Virus record (IMG/VR): IMGVR_UViG_3300018080_000063
Coordinates: 1-40,462 of that record
Strand: one strand, 5' to 3'
DNA from: a virus
Length of the DNA: 40,462 nt
Shown: one piece after another, positions 15,956-24,394 of the stretch
Layout of the letters: the number at the start of each line of letters is the position of its first letter
Numbering within the stretch: position 1 is the first letter of the stretch
Position numbers and translations under genes: made by a program
The notes under the pieces: generated by a model
What the model saw: only the letters and a program-made list of their open reading frames with translations
What the model was told of the DNA's origin: nothing
Databases searched by the model: none

Positions 15956-18826
15956 ATGGCTTTAATAAACTCGACTAATACCTATTCAAACTCAAGGTAT
16001 ATTGTAGATAATGTAACTGTTGGTTCTCCATTCACTACGGTGCAGTCAGCTATAGACGCAGCGGTAGCAGATGGTGGCGATGCTACTGTTTATATTCGCC
16101 AGGGAACATACAGCGAAAATTTAACTCTTTATTCTACTGTTACTATTGCAGGACAAGCACCATCACTAGCTATTGTTAATGGTGTGCATACACCTCCAGC
16201 AGCAGGAAACTTTCATTTCAATAATGTAGGTCTTACATCAGCTACCCATATATTCTCATCAGCTGTTGCAGGCACCGCGTCATTAAATTGCTTTGGTTGT
16301 AAGTTTAATTTAATAAGTGGTTACGTATTTAATCTAGATAATTGGACTGGAAGACTTGTTATACGTAATTGTACTGATGCTTCTACTGATAATGGCGTTA
16401 TAAATAACAGCGCAAGCGCTCCAGCTACTATTATTTATAGTGTTATCGGCCAAGGATCAGGTCAAACATTAACAGCCAACGGCAATATTAAAATGTTTGC
16501 TAATGAATGTGACTGCCCTATATCACTAAGTGGCGCTGGTGTCTCAGTTTTTGACGGAGCGTGTACTTTTTACCGTAACTTAACAACGGCAGATACGCAT
16601 GATCTAAAATTAGCGCAGGCAAGGTTTTCTACCGGTGCGGTGCAATCTATTACCCATAGTTCTACCACTACCTTGGTGATGGAAAACGTTATTGTTAATA
16701 ATTCTAACGCTGACGCTATAGGTGGAACAGGTACTTTACAGCTTATGGGTGTTTCTTTCCCAGATAGCGATGAACTTGCAGCAACATTATCAACAGATTT
16801 AGTCGGTGTTTTAAGAACAGCTGAAGTTTGGGCTGATAACATAACACGCATGGAAGGCTCAGGATTCTATTCATGGGCAGCAGCTGGACCATACTTTGAT
16901 GATACAACATTAGGTGACTTTGAGTTGCTAGTTGGTGGTACAGGTTATATAAAGGGGCGTCGTGTCACCTGGTCTGGATCACAAACAGTTAGTGGGTTAA
17001 CTGCTGGAAACACGTATATAATTTATATAGATGAAGATGGCACTATAGGCAAGACTACAAGCTTCGCTCAATCAACTTTCCAAGATTATATTGTACTCTT
17101 TGAGTGTATGCGTGATTCTACCTCTGGTACTAATAACCAGGTTACTGTTAAAGAGAATCATCCGTATGATTTTTCGACTTCTGTTTCTTACTGGGCGCAT
17201 GAAGCTATTGGTATTCTCATAGAAAACCATGCTGGTGGCGCAAATATTACCCTTAATGGCACACAAAAGATTCAGATTAATGGGGCAGATGAACTTTCTG
17301 ATCATGGTCTTTATACAGATATACCTGATAGCTCTGGTGTTGGAGTAGTATTTAAACAATACTTTACTGACGGAAGTGGCAAATGGGCTCTTTATTCAGA
17401 AAGTGATACTTTTGATGGCCAATGGAATAATGCTGGTACAGCTACCGCTATTAGCAATAATAAATATACGATCTCAAGATTGTATGTTTCAAAAGATAGT
17501 CTTAATTCTACAACACCATCTTATTTCTCTGTGCTTGGTGATGCTGAATACAGTAACTTAGCAGCAGCACAAACAGCTGTTTCGGATGGCACTGTCCCTG
17601 CAGTATCTGGTGAGTTAGCTAAATTAGAGCTAGCGCAACTAGGTTTTATAATATTTGCAGAAAGTTCGACCTCTATAGTTGATGTGATTATAGCAAAACA
17701 AACAATTGGCTCTTCAATATCTTCAAGTGGAACAAATACTGCTTCATTAGTCCTGACTGATGTCACTAATTTTGATTGGATTTTATCTGCTTCTGATACA
17801 AACGTTCAGGCAGCTTTAGAGACAATTGATGATTGGGGTAAAGCTGTTAATACTAATAGCGTAGCGTTGCCGACGACAACTTCTACTGTAGGGCAAGTTA
17901 CTATTAATAGTAATAGGTTCATGCATGCGTATGGAACTAATAATACATTTATAGGTGAAGGCTCCGGGAATTTTACTACTACAGGAACAGGTAATAATGC
18001 GTGTATTGGATCAGGAAGCTTAACTTCTCTTACTTCTGGAACAGATAATTTAGGCATTGGATCAATTACTCTAGGAAACTGCACTTCATCCACCTTTAAC
18101 GTTGCTGTTGGCGGATCTTCATGCGCAAATATTTCCACTGGAGCTGGTGGTAATATTGGTATTGGCTATACAGCATGTAATGCAGTAACAACAGGAACTA
18201 ATAATACTGCTATAGGAATGCAATCATTAGTAGGCGGTTATCCATTAACAGGATCTTATAATATTGCGATAGGCTATCAAGCTGGCGGTGGTATAGATGC
18301 AGCTAATTCTTCTAATATTGCTATAGGAAATGCTGGTGCATCTGAATCTAATAAGATACGCATCGGTACACAAGGAACTGGCAACGGCCAACAAGACTCT
18401 TGCTTTATAGCTGGTATACACGGTGTAACTCCATCAGGAGCAACTCAAACTGTCATCATAGACTCTAATGGTGAACTTGGATCTACTCCTGCCAGTGGTA
18501 TTGCTTGGTCAGTAGTGACCGCAAATCAAACTGCTGTAATTAATGAGGGATACATCTGCAATAAAGCTGGTGTATTAGCATTAGCTCTACCATCAACCGC
18601 AGCTGTCGGATCAGTCATACGTGTTACTGGCATTAATACAGATCTTGGCTGGTCTATCACTCAAGGCGCTGGTCAACAAATACATTTTGGTGACAGCTCA
18701 ACTACATCAGGTGCTGGCGGTTCGTTAGCCTCTACCCTTAAACGTGATAGCGTTGAAATCGTTTGTGTTGTGGCAGACGACGAATGGAATGTTGTTAGCT
18801 CAGTAGGAAATATTACCGTTACTTAG
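15956..18826 (+). CDS. Giant tail fibre/adhesin: beta-helix plus YadA-head-like repeats
   Basis: The 956-aa product divides as follows. Residues about 14-250 form a right-handed beta-helix of the pectate-lyase type (TVQSAIDAAVADGG, VYIRQGTYSENLTL, STVTIAGQ). Residues 290-590 are a mixed beta region. Residues about 655-830 carry repeats of the N-AIG/GIG-GA type (NTFIGEGSGNFTTTGTGNN, NIGIGYTACNAVTTGTNN, NIAIGYQAGG) that build YadA-like trimeric heads. IRIGTQGTGNGQQDSCFIAG follows. The last 95 residues match the tip of the 15256 fibre. No catalytic residues for a depolymerase can be named. Host adhesion is the likely role. Confidence 0.75.
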   Translation: MALINSTNTYSNSRYIVDNVTVGSPFTTVQSAIDAAVADGGDATVYIRQGTYSENLTLYSTVTIAGQAPSLAIVNGVHTPPAAGNFHFNNVGLTSATHIFSSAVAGTASLNCFGCKFNLISGYVFNLDNWTGRLVIRNCTDASTDNGVINNSASAPATIIYSVIGQGSGQTLTANGNIKMFANECDCPISLSGAGVSVFDGACTFYRNLTTADTHDLKLAQARFSTGAVQSITHSSTTTLVMENVIVNNSNADAIGGTGTLQLMGVSFPDSDELAATLSTDLVGVLRTAEVWADNITRMEGSGFYSWAAAGPYFDDTTLGDFELLVGGTGYIKGRRVTWSGSQTVSGLTAGNTYIIYIDEDGTIGKTTSFAQSTFQDYIVLFECMRDSTSGTNNQVTVKENHPYDFSTSVSYWAHEAIGILIENHAGGANITLNGTQKIQINGADELSDHGLYTDIPDSSGVGVVFKQYFTDGSGKWALYSESDTFDGQWNNAGTATAISNNKYTISRLYVSKDSLNSTTPSYFSVLGDAEYSNLAAAQTAVSDGTVPAVSGELAKLELAQLGFIIFAESSTSIVDVIIAKQTIGSSISSSGTNTASLVLTDVTNFDWILSASDTNVQAALETIDDWGKAVNTNSVALPTTTSTVGQVTINSNRFMHAYGTNNTFIGEGSGNFTTTGTGNNACIGSGSLTSLTSGTDNLGIGSITLGNCTSSTFNVAVGGSSCANISTGAGGNIGIGYTACNAVTTGTNNTAIGMQSLVGGYPLTGSYNIAIGYQAGGGIDAANSSNIAIGNAGASESNKIRIGTQGTGNGQQDSCFIAGIHGVTPSGATQTVIIDSNGELGSTPASGIAWSVVTANQTAVINEGYICNKAGVLALALPSTAAVGSVIRVTGINTDLGWSITQGAGQQIHFGDSSTTSGAGGSLASTLKRDSVEIVCVVADDEWNVVSSVGNITVT

Positions 18827-18833
18827 GAAGTCC

Positions 18834-19505
18834 ATGGCTACAGTAAAAAACAGTATAAATAATAAAGCCCAGGATCTTACGATAGATCCTGGCGCAAGCG
18901 GTGATTCATTTGTTCAGTTCAATATCAATGGGACTGGAGAATTTAAGATTGGCGTTGATGACGATGCATCTGACGCATTTAAAATAAGCCAAGGAAGTGC
19001 GCTTGGCACTACTGACACGTTTGTTATGAGCGCTGCTGGTGAACGTACAATGCCGTTACAACCAGCATTTTTGGCTTATAATAGTTCAACGCTATTAAAT
19101 GTTACTGGCGATAATACAAGTTATACTGTTGCGTTCGATAGTAAGATATACGATCAAAATAGCGATTATAATACCGGAACTTATACATTCACAGCGCCTG
19201 TCACAGCTAGATACAAAGTGTCTATTATTACTAATCTTGGCGGATGTACAGCATCACATAACTCATCTCAGATAGATTTAGTAACAAGCAACAGAAGTTA
19301 TGCTTCATTGTCTTCGTTTAGTCCTGCTGCTGTCAAAACAGTTTGGGGAACTATGAGTCTAAATGCTACTTTAGAAGTAGACATGGATGCTGCTGACACA
19401 GCTTATGTTGTTGTAAATGTTCAAGGTGGCACAAAGGTTATAGTTATAACTGGCGGAGCATCATCAACGATATATAGCTTATTTTCAGCTACACTTATCT
19501 GCTAA
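18834..19505 (+). CDS. Fibre with C1q-like C-terminal domain (copy 1 of tandem pair)
   Basis: In this 223-aa protein, residues 1-80 (SINNKAQDLTIDPGASGDSF to ERTMPLQPAFLA) are nearly identical to those of the next gene. Residues 80-223 look like a C1q/TNF jelly-roll: VTGDNTSYTVAFDSKIYDQN, YTFTAPVTARYKVS, then VDMDAADTAYVVVNVQGG and a final FSATLIC. C1q-like domains form compact trimers and serve as binding heads. The gene lies 7 bp after the giant fibre and 9 bp before its paralogue, so all are co-transcribed. Confidence 0.7.
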   Translation: MATVKNSINNKAQDLTIDPGASGDSFVQFNINGTGEFKIGVDDDASDAFKISQGSALGTTDTFVMSAAGERTMPLQPAFLAYNSSTLLNVTGDNTSYTVAFDSKIYDQNSDYNTGTYTFTAPVTARYKVSIITNLGGCTASHNSSQIDLVTSNRSYASLSSFSPAAVKTVWGTMSLNATLEVDMDAADTAYVVVNVQGGTKVIVITGGASSTIYSLFSATLIC

Positions 19506-19514
19506 AGGATTAAT

Positions 19515-20168
19515 ATGGCTATAAAAAATAGTATAAATAATAAAGCCCAGGATCTTACGATAGATCCTGGTGCAAGCGGTGATTCATTTGTTCAATTCAA
19601 TATAAATGGGGCAGGTGAATTCCGTCTTGGTGTAGATGACGATGCTTCAGATGCATTTAAAATAAGTAACGGCAGTGCGCTTGGTACTACTGATACGTTT
19701 ATTATGAGTGCCAGTGGTGAGCGTACAATGCCTTTACAGCCGGCGTTTTTGGCTACAACTATAACAGAACAATTAAATGTAACTGGAGATGGAAGCAATG
19801 TAACAGCAGTTTTTGGGACAGAAGTATTTGATCAGAATGCTGATTATGATAGCACTTCTACATTTACCGCTTCTGTTAGTGGACGTTACTCCTTTACTAC
19901 TATACTTAGCATGAAAAATGCTCTCGTAGCTCATACTAACTGTTCACTTTCTTTTATAACTAGCAATAGATCGTATGTAACTGTAACTCAAAATCCATAC
20001 AGCACGAGCAATGGAGCGCTTCTGCAGCTTAAAGGAACTTGTTTTGCTGATATGGATGTAGGTGATACGTGTTATGTTCAAGTTAATGCTGGCGGTGGAA
20101 GTAAAGTAATTGATCTTATGACAACAGCTGCAGGTTATAATTATTTTTCAGGTTATTTAGTTTGTTAA
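19515..20168 (+). CDS. Fibre with C1q-like C-terminal domain (copy 2 of tandem pair)
   Basis: This 217-aa paralogue of 18834 keeps the first 80 residues almost unchanged, even at DNA level (19515-19750 against 18834-19074). The C1q-like head differs strongly (NVTAVFGTEVFDQNADYD, FTASVSGRYSFTT, ADMDVGDTCYVQVNAGGG, YFSGYLVC). A constant base with a variable head suggests exchangeable receptor specificity. It closes the fibre operon; the tRNA begins 10 bp after its stop. No template repeat or reverse transcriptase is present to make this a diversity-generating cassette. Confidence 0.7.
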   Translation: MAIKNSINNKAQDLTIDPGASGDSFVQFNINGAGEFRLGVDDDASDAFKISNGSALGTTDTFIMSASGERTMPLQPAFLATTITEQLNVTGDGSNVTAVFGTEVFDQNADYDSTSTFTASVSGRYSFTTILSMKNALVAHTNCSLSFITSNRSYVTVTQNPYSTSNGALLQLKGTCFADMDVGDTCYVQVNAGGGSKVIDLMTTAAGYNYFSGYLVC

Positions 20169-20178
20169 TTATTTTAAA

Positions 20179-20254
20179 GCTGGCGTAGCTCAGTTGGTAG
20201 AGCAGCCGTTTTGTAAACGGCAGGTCAACAGTCCGAATCTGTTCGCCAGCTCCA
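20179..20254 (+). tRNA. tRNA-Thr (anticodon UGU), CCA encoded
   Basis: The acceptor stem GCTGGCG/CGCCAGC is perfect. The D arm is GCTC-AGTTGGTAGA-GC. The anticodon stem GCCGT/ACGGC closes the loop TTTGTAA with anticodon TGT, reading ACA (and ACG by wobble). The T stem AACAG/CTGTT closes the loop TCCGAAT. CCA is encoded at 20252-20254. The T loop has C where nearly all tRNAs have U55, so it would lack pseudouridine 55. ACA is common in the Thr-rich fibre genes nearby, which may explain why the phage keeps this tRNA. Confidence 0.95.
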
Positions 20255-20273
20255 ACACATAATAGGAGCAATT

Positions 20274-20576
20274 ATGGATAAAAAGAGCACATTAAATAGA
20301 ATTCGCCCACTAGGCGATCGTGTATTAATCAAGCGCTTAGCAGGCGAAGACAAAACTGTAGGGGGTATCATTATTCCTAATGACTCCCAAGAAATTTCCC
20401 AGATCGGCGGTGTTATTGCTACCGGTCCAGGACGTGAAGAAGGAGGAAAACTTATCCCTCTCCAGGTCAAAGTAGGCGATATAGTTTATTTTGGCAAATT
20501 TGCAGGAGCACCATTCTTTGATGATGAGCATGTCATTATGAATGAGAGTGAAATATTAGGCGTAATCGTTGAATAA
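20274..20576 (+). CDS. groES: GroES co-chaperonin
   Basis: This full-length, 100-aa Cpn10 has NRIRPLGDRVLIKRL at the N-terminus, a mobile loop with the GroEL-binding hydrophobic tripeptide (GGIIIPND, about 30-37), IGGVIATGPGREEGGK, VKVGDIVYFGKFAG and a final SEILGVIVE. It caps the host GroEL ring. Phage Cpn10 proteins (T4 gp31, RB49 CocO) adapt GroEL for folding the large coat protein; the same use is likely here. AGGAG precedes the start, 19 bp after the tRNA's CCA. No groEL is present, so a host partner is required. Confidence 0.95.
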   Translation: MDKKSTLNRIRPLGDRVLIKRLAGEDKTVGGIIIPNDSQEISQIGGVIATGPGREEGGKLIPLQVKVGDIVYFGKFAGAPFFDDEHVIMNESEILGVIVE

Positions 20577-20595
20577 TTATTTTATGGGAGCAACT

Positions 20596-20916
20596 ATGAA
20601 AATAATAAAAACTTTGCTTGTAGGGTTATTTTTAGCGTCTTCAGTAGTAAGTAATGCATGGCCGCCATCATACTTTAAACTACCTAAGAGTGATCATGAA
20701 AAATTCTTAGAAGAGAAGCTTGGATATTCTATTGATGTTGAAGTGATGTTAGGTGAAGGCTTCCAAGAGTTATGTAATAAATATGGGATTCCTGAGTCTG
20801 TATGGCACGAGATTCCCTATGTTGTTGGGCATATTATTGCTGAAGCAATGCAAAATGACATGGACGACTTGGACGAATATTTGAAAAACTTTAATGAATG
20901 CGATGGGGAATTATGA
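20596..20916 (+). CDS. Exported small protein with signal peptide
   Basis: The 106-aa product starts at ATG 20596 (GGGAG 5 bp upstream). Residues 1-21 (MKIIKTLLVGLFLASSVVSNA) form a clear Sec signal with an A-x-A-like site before WPPSY. The mature part is acidic and helical, about 85 aa, with no lipobox. It overlaps the next gene by 4 bp (ATGA). A periplasmic or cell-surface role such as lysis support or superinfection exclusion is possible, but nothing in the sequence decides it. Confidence 0.65.
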   Translation: MKIIKTLLVGLFLASSVVSNAWPPSYFKLPKSDHEKFLEEKLGYSIDVEVMLGEGFQELCNKYGIPESVWHEIPYVVGHIIAEAMQNDMDDLDEYLKNFNECDGEL

Positions 20917-21122
20917 TTTGGCCAGTAGCAGCAGCTTTAGTAGCATTAGCGGCTTCAATAGGGATAGGATCTAAGTATTATTTTACCTCATTAAAGGATG
21001 ATAATATTATCGAAGAGATCTGCGAAGAATATATTGATTATCAAACAGGTTTTGAATTAGATTTAACTCCGTTGTCTATCGAACCAAAAAAAGAAAAGGA
21101 AATCGATGAAAATCTCGGTTAA
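20913..21122 (+). CDS. Single-pass membrane protein (69 aa), possible holin-like or accessory protein
   Basis: ATG 20913 has GGGGAA upstream and overlaps the previous stop. Residues 2-20 (IWPVAAALVALAASIGIGS) form one membrane helix. The acidic cytosolic or periplasmic tail (DNIIEEICEEYIDYQTGFELDLTP, about 36-58) resembles a recurrent small phage protein with a conserved D-N-x-x-E-E-x-x-E-E---TG---DLTP motif. Holin function is possible by size and topology, but no endolysin gene is next to it, so this stays open. It overlaps the next gene by 17 bp. Confidence 0.6.
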   Translation: MIWPVAAALVALAASIGIGSKYYFTSLKDDNIIEEICEEYIDYQTGFELDLTPLSIEPKKEKEIDENLG

Positions 21123-21411
21123 CGATAAAGAGTTGTTCACTCTTAGTGAGACACAAAAAAATGTAATCAAGAATGAAATTGCTACAGATATTTTTGAACA
21201 AGATATGAAGCGTCGTCTTCAATGGGTCCTTGAGCATAAATATGAGCAATGCTTTAAAAAGCTCAAAGAAGAATGGGATCCAAAGCTAGAAGCAGCTGGC
21301 GTTGAATCAATACCAACAAATAAAGACGCATATGCAGCATTGGTTTTCCAGCAAGAAGCTTATAAAGATCGTAAAGATCGCGATGCAGAAAGTGCTTTAT
21401 TGCAAAAATAG
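21106..21411 (+). CDS. Small helical unknown protein (101 aa)
   Basis: A short N-terminal strand (ISVNDKELFTLSE) is followed by long charged helices (ATDIFEQDMKRRLQWVLEHKYEQCFKKLKEEW). The LQWVLEHKYEQCFKKLKEEWDPKL segment recalls small phage proteins found beside the membrane protein just upstream; the pair is usually kept together. It overlaps the upstream gene by 17 bp, implying coupled translation. No function can be given. Confidence 0.6.
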   Translation: MKISVNDKELFTLSETQKNVIKNEIATDIFEQDMKRRLQWVLEHKYEQCFKKLKEEWDPKLEAAGVESIPTNKDAYAALVFQQEAYKDRKDRDAESALLQK

Positions 21412-21430
21412 TCTTTTTTAAAGGAACGTG

Positions 21431-21613
21431 ATGAAGACAAGCTCTGTACTTATAGTCCTTAGTATATTAGTGGCTTTTTTTACTATTTCAGTTCATAGAC
21501 TTTTTTATATGTTTAATAATAGATCGCGATTGTATTATTCATGTAAACTGGTTCCAAATGATCATGTGGTTATTGAGCGTTATAATGAAATAGATGAATT
21601 GGCAGACTTCTAA
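21431..21613 (+). CDS. Small membrane protein (60 aa)
   Basis: ATG 21431 has AAGGAA 5-10 bp upstream; a GTG at 21428 is in frame. Residues 5-24 (VLIVLSILVAFFTISVHRLF) form one membrane helix. The basic then acidic remainder carries NNRSRLYYSCKLVPNDHVVIERYNE. It lies in the operon between the helical protein and the next fibre gene. Topology alone would allow a holin or spanin-like part; neither is supported by motif. Confidence 0.5.
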   Translation: MKTSSVLIVLSILVAFFTISVHRLFYMFNNRSRLYYSCKLVPNDHVVIERYNEIDELADF

Positions 21614-21628
21614 TATTACTGGAAAAGT

Positions 21629-22984
21629 ATGGTTCTTAAATCTACAAAGCGTTCTGGTAAAAACACACTAGCTTATCTAGGCGTCGAAGCTTCGACGCCT
21701 CCCAACCTTTTTACCCTACACAGAGCTCCAACAACAACTGATAATGCGACTAAAGGTTTTTTTATCGGTGATCTTTGTATAGACAGAAGCACTGATCCAC
21801 GTGATGTGTATATCATGGTAGATCTAGCAGATAACATTGCTACCTGGGTTAAACTAGGAAATTCTACTGTTGGAACTGATACATATGTAACAAATAATGG
21901 TACAGCTACAAGCGTTGCGGGATATTTAAATGTATTTGGTGACAGCCTCATTAATACTTCTGCGTCTGGGAACACTGTTAATGTTAATCTTACTAATGGA
22001 CTCGCTGGTCAGGTCTTAATTGGTTCTGATACAGGGTCACCTGTATGGGCCTATATCACCTCAACTGGTGGATCACTTGCCATAACAAATTTAGATAACG
22101 CTATAGAGATAGAAACTACAGGTGTTGCGGCTTTAGACCATTTCACTGCCGATGATTTAAATACTGCTTCACCTGATGGTCTTGGAGTCGTTAATTTTGT
22201 TGGCTCAACAAACATAACTACCTATGGCGATGGTCTTCATACGTTAACAATCGACTTAAAAGATGATGTTACGATAGCTAACTCACTTACCTTAAGTGCT
22301 CAGGCATCTGGAGTGCTTCAAACTTCTATTGCTGGAGAAGTATTTAGCTCTAAAGGTACTGACGGACAAGTATTAATTGGCGGTGGTACAGAGCCAAATT
22401 GGGCTAATATTACCAGTGCTGATGGCAGTATGATTATAACTAATGATGCTAACTCGATTAATGTCGAAGTTAAGCCTGGATATCCAACGAGGCCGGTTGA
22501 GTTTATGGCTATTCAACCAACAACTGTTTTACAAATATTAGGTGGTGCTGAAACATATTTGTTAGGAACTTCTTCTGCATTGGTAGAAAAATTTGATGTC
22601 GGTGGTGATTTATATCCTGGAAATGGGGTTGGAGCATATGCCGTATTCACTGCTCCGATAAGCGGAAAATATTATCTTCATATGGCAGTTAAGATACAGA
22701 CATATGCAGGAGCTCCTGTTCCAATAGTTCCTTTATATGATCCTGATATTAGAATAATTACTACAAATAAAGAATACGCCTTAATAAGTAATGAGGACAC
22801 ATATACTTTTGCTACCTCATATTTTTATGATAAATGGAAACATATATCTATTGTTACTGAAATGGCTGCAGGAGATACAGCTATATATTATGTGCAATGT
22901 AATGTAGGTAACTCTGGAAGTCTTAATATTGGTGGAAGTTCAGTATATCAAACTACTTATGTAGATGGTTATTATGTGGGATAA
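21629..22984 (+). CDS. Tail fibre with C1q-like tip (tandem fibre array, 1 of 3)
   Basis: The 451-aa product has an attachment head (about 12-75) NLFTLHRAPTTTDN, GFFIGDLCIDRS, VYIMVDLADNIATWVKLGN, equivalent to heads of 22988 and 24395 and, more distantly, 12294. Shaft modules GLAGQVLIGSDTGSPVWAYI and GTDGQVLIGGGTEPNWANI recur. The C-terminal 150 residues look C1q-like (AVFTAPISGKYYLHMAVKIQ, MAAGDTAIYYVQCNVG, VDGYYVG). The next gene begins 3 bp after the stop. It is a receptor-binding protein by architecture. Confidence 0.7.
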   Translation: MVLKSTKRSGKNTLAYLGVEASTPPNLFTLHRAPTTTDNATKGFFIGDLCIDRSTDPRDVYIMVDLADNIATWVKLGNSTVGTDTYVTNNGTATSVAGYLNVFGDSLINTSASGNTVNVNLTNGLAGQVLIGSDTGSPVWAYITSTGGSLAITNLDNAIEIETTGVAALDHFTADDLNTASPDGLGVVNFVGSTNITTYGDGLHTLTIDLKDDVTIANSLTLSAQASGVLQTSIAGEVFSSKGTDGQVLIGGGTEPNWANITSADGSMIITNDANSINVEVKPGYPTRPVEFMAIQPTTVLQILGGAETYLLGTSSALVEKFDVGGDLYPGNGVGAYAVFTAPISGKYYLHMAVKIQTYAGAPVPIVPLYDPDIRIITTNKEYALISNEDTYTFATSYFYDKWKHISIVTEMAAGDTAIYYVQCNVGNSGSLNIGGSSVYQTTYVDGYYVG

Positions 22985-22987
22985 ATT

Positions 22988-24391
22988 ATGAGAAAACAAT
23001 CATTACGTACTGGTTATTCTGCAGGATCTTATGTAGGTATTGCTCAAGATAATCCACCAGACTTATTACGTGTTGATCGTAATCCAACTCTTCATGACTA
23101 TGAGAATTTTGATATTGGCTGTTTATGGATAAATAGGCAGACACTTGATATATTGATGCTCGTTAAGAAAGAAGTAAAAAGAGATGAATATATAAATTAT
23201 GCTACTTGGATCAAGTTCGGCACCTCTATCATTGGCACCACATATTTTGTAGCAGATTCAGGATATGCAGAGCAATCTGGTGGCGATATAAATATACTTG
23301 GAGCATCAGCAGTACTTGATACATCAGCATCTGGTAGCACTGTCTCAGTTAATGTAACTAATGGCACAGATGGTCAGCTTATTATTGCTGGTGGAACTGA
23401 ACCAATATGGTCAAATATAACATCACCTCTTGCATCAGTAGCTATTACTAATAGCGCGAATAGTATTAATTTAGAAGCTGTTGGTATTTCTACAATATTA
23501 AAGATTGCTGGTGATAGTTCATTTGCTACGCCTGATTCTGGTTCTATTACTATTGCTGGCGGAACTAATATTGGAACTGTTGGGCTTGCTGATGATCTTA
23601 CAATAAACTTAGATGACGATGTAACTATAGCTAATTCATTAACAGTAAGTGGGTTATCTACTGGTATTGCTCAAACAGATAATAGCGGATTGATAAGTTC
23701 TTCTGCTGGAGCTGATGGTGAGATATTAATATCAGCTACCTCTGGAGATCCTGCATGGGCTAATATAACTTCTACTGGTGGAACAGCTACAATATCAAAT
23801 GGATCTAATAGCATAAACATTGAAGCTAATGGCTCAGCTCCTGCACCTACTGCGCATTCATTTTTGTGTGTTTGTAATTTTACTTCTACTTCATACGGTT
23901 CTTCTAACTACGGCCATCTAGGCAATAGTATGCAAGTTATATTTGATACTGGGTCAAATCTTAATTTTTATAATGCTGGCCCTGGTAAAGCTATATTATA
24001 TTTTTTAGCTCCTGTAACAGGAAGATATTTTTTTAGTGCACAGTTAAATATTGTAGCCGATGGTATTGATAAAAAAAGTTACCCACCATTTCTTCTTGTA
24101 AGAACCGCAATACAGGTTGGAAATGGTCCTCCTTATTTTTCTCGAATTAGTTATTTCGAGAGTTTAGATTATGAAAATATGCATATAGTTACAACAGGTT
24201 CAACCTATTACAATTATGAGGTTAATTGTAATAAAAATATAAGTGCCTATGTTGATATGACAGCTGGGAATACGTGTAAAATTTTTTATGAGGCACGTAC
24301 TTTTTATGATATATATCGCCCTAATGTTTATTATCATGGTGGCACGGCTATTGATTCTAAAACATATTTTTGTGGACATTATGTGGGGTAA
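22988..24391 (+). CDS. Tail fibre with C1q-like tip (tandem fibre array, 2 of 3)
   Basis: The 467-aa product has the same architecture as its neighbours: a head with DLLRVDRNPTLHDYENF, IGCLWINRQTLDILMLV and ATWIKFGT; shaft modules NGTDGQLIIAGGTEPIWSNI and GADGEILISATSGDPAWANI; and a divergent C1q-like tip with ILYFLAPVTGRYFFSAQLNI, YVDMTAGNTCKIFYEAR and YFCGHYVG. The tip has more aromatic and cysteine residues than the others, so it may bind a different receptor. It is coupled to both neighbours by 3-bp gaps. Confidence 0.7.
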   Translation: MRKQSLRTGYSAGSYVGIAQDNPPDLLRVDRNPTLHDYENFDIGCLWINRQTLDILMLVKKEVKRDEYINYATWIKFGTSIIGTTYFVADSGYAEQSGGDINILGASAVLDTSASGSTVSVNVTNGTDGQLIIAGGTEPIWSNITSPLASVAITNSANSINLEAVGISTILKIAGDSSFATPDSGSITIAGGTNIGTVGLADDLTINLDDDVTIANSLTVSGLSTGIAQTDNSGLISSSAGADGEILISATSGDPAWANITSTGGTATISNGSNSINIEANGSAPAPTAHSFLCVCNFTSTSYGSSNYGHLGNSMQVIFDTGSNLNFYNAGPGKAILYFLAPVTGRYFFSAQLNIVADGIDKKSYPPFLLVRTAIQVGNGPPYFSRISYFESLDYENMHIVTTGSTYYNYEVNCNKNISAYVDMTAGNTCKIFYEARTFYDIYRPNVYYHGGTAIDSKTYFCGHYVG

Positions 24392-24394
24392 GAA

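Noticed and set aside
17806-18138. Minus-strand frame of 110 codons within the giant fibre gene
   Set aside because: Shadow of the + strand repeats; product is Pro/Val-rich without features.
18834-20168. Diversity-generating retroelement variable repeats
   Set aside because: No reverse transcriptase, no template repeat, and differences between heads are not limited to adenine positions.
20179-20254. tRNA gene as phage attachment site attP
   Set aside because: It is a complete, foldable tRNA with encoded CCA and there is no integrase in the genome.
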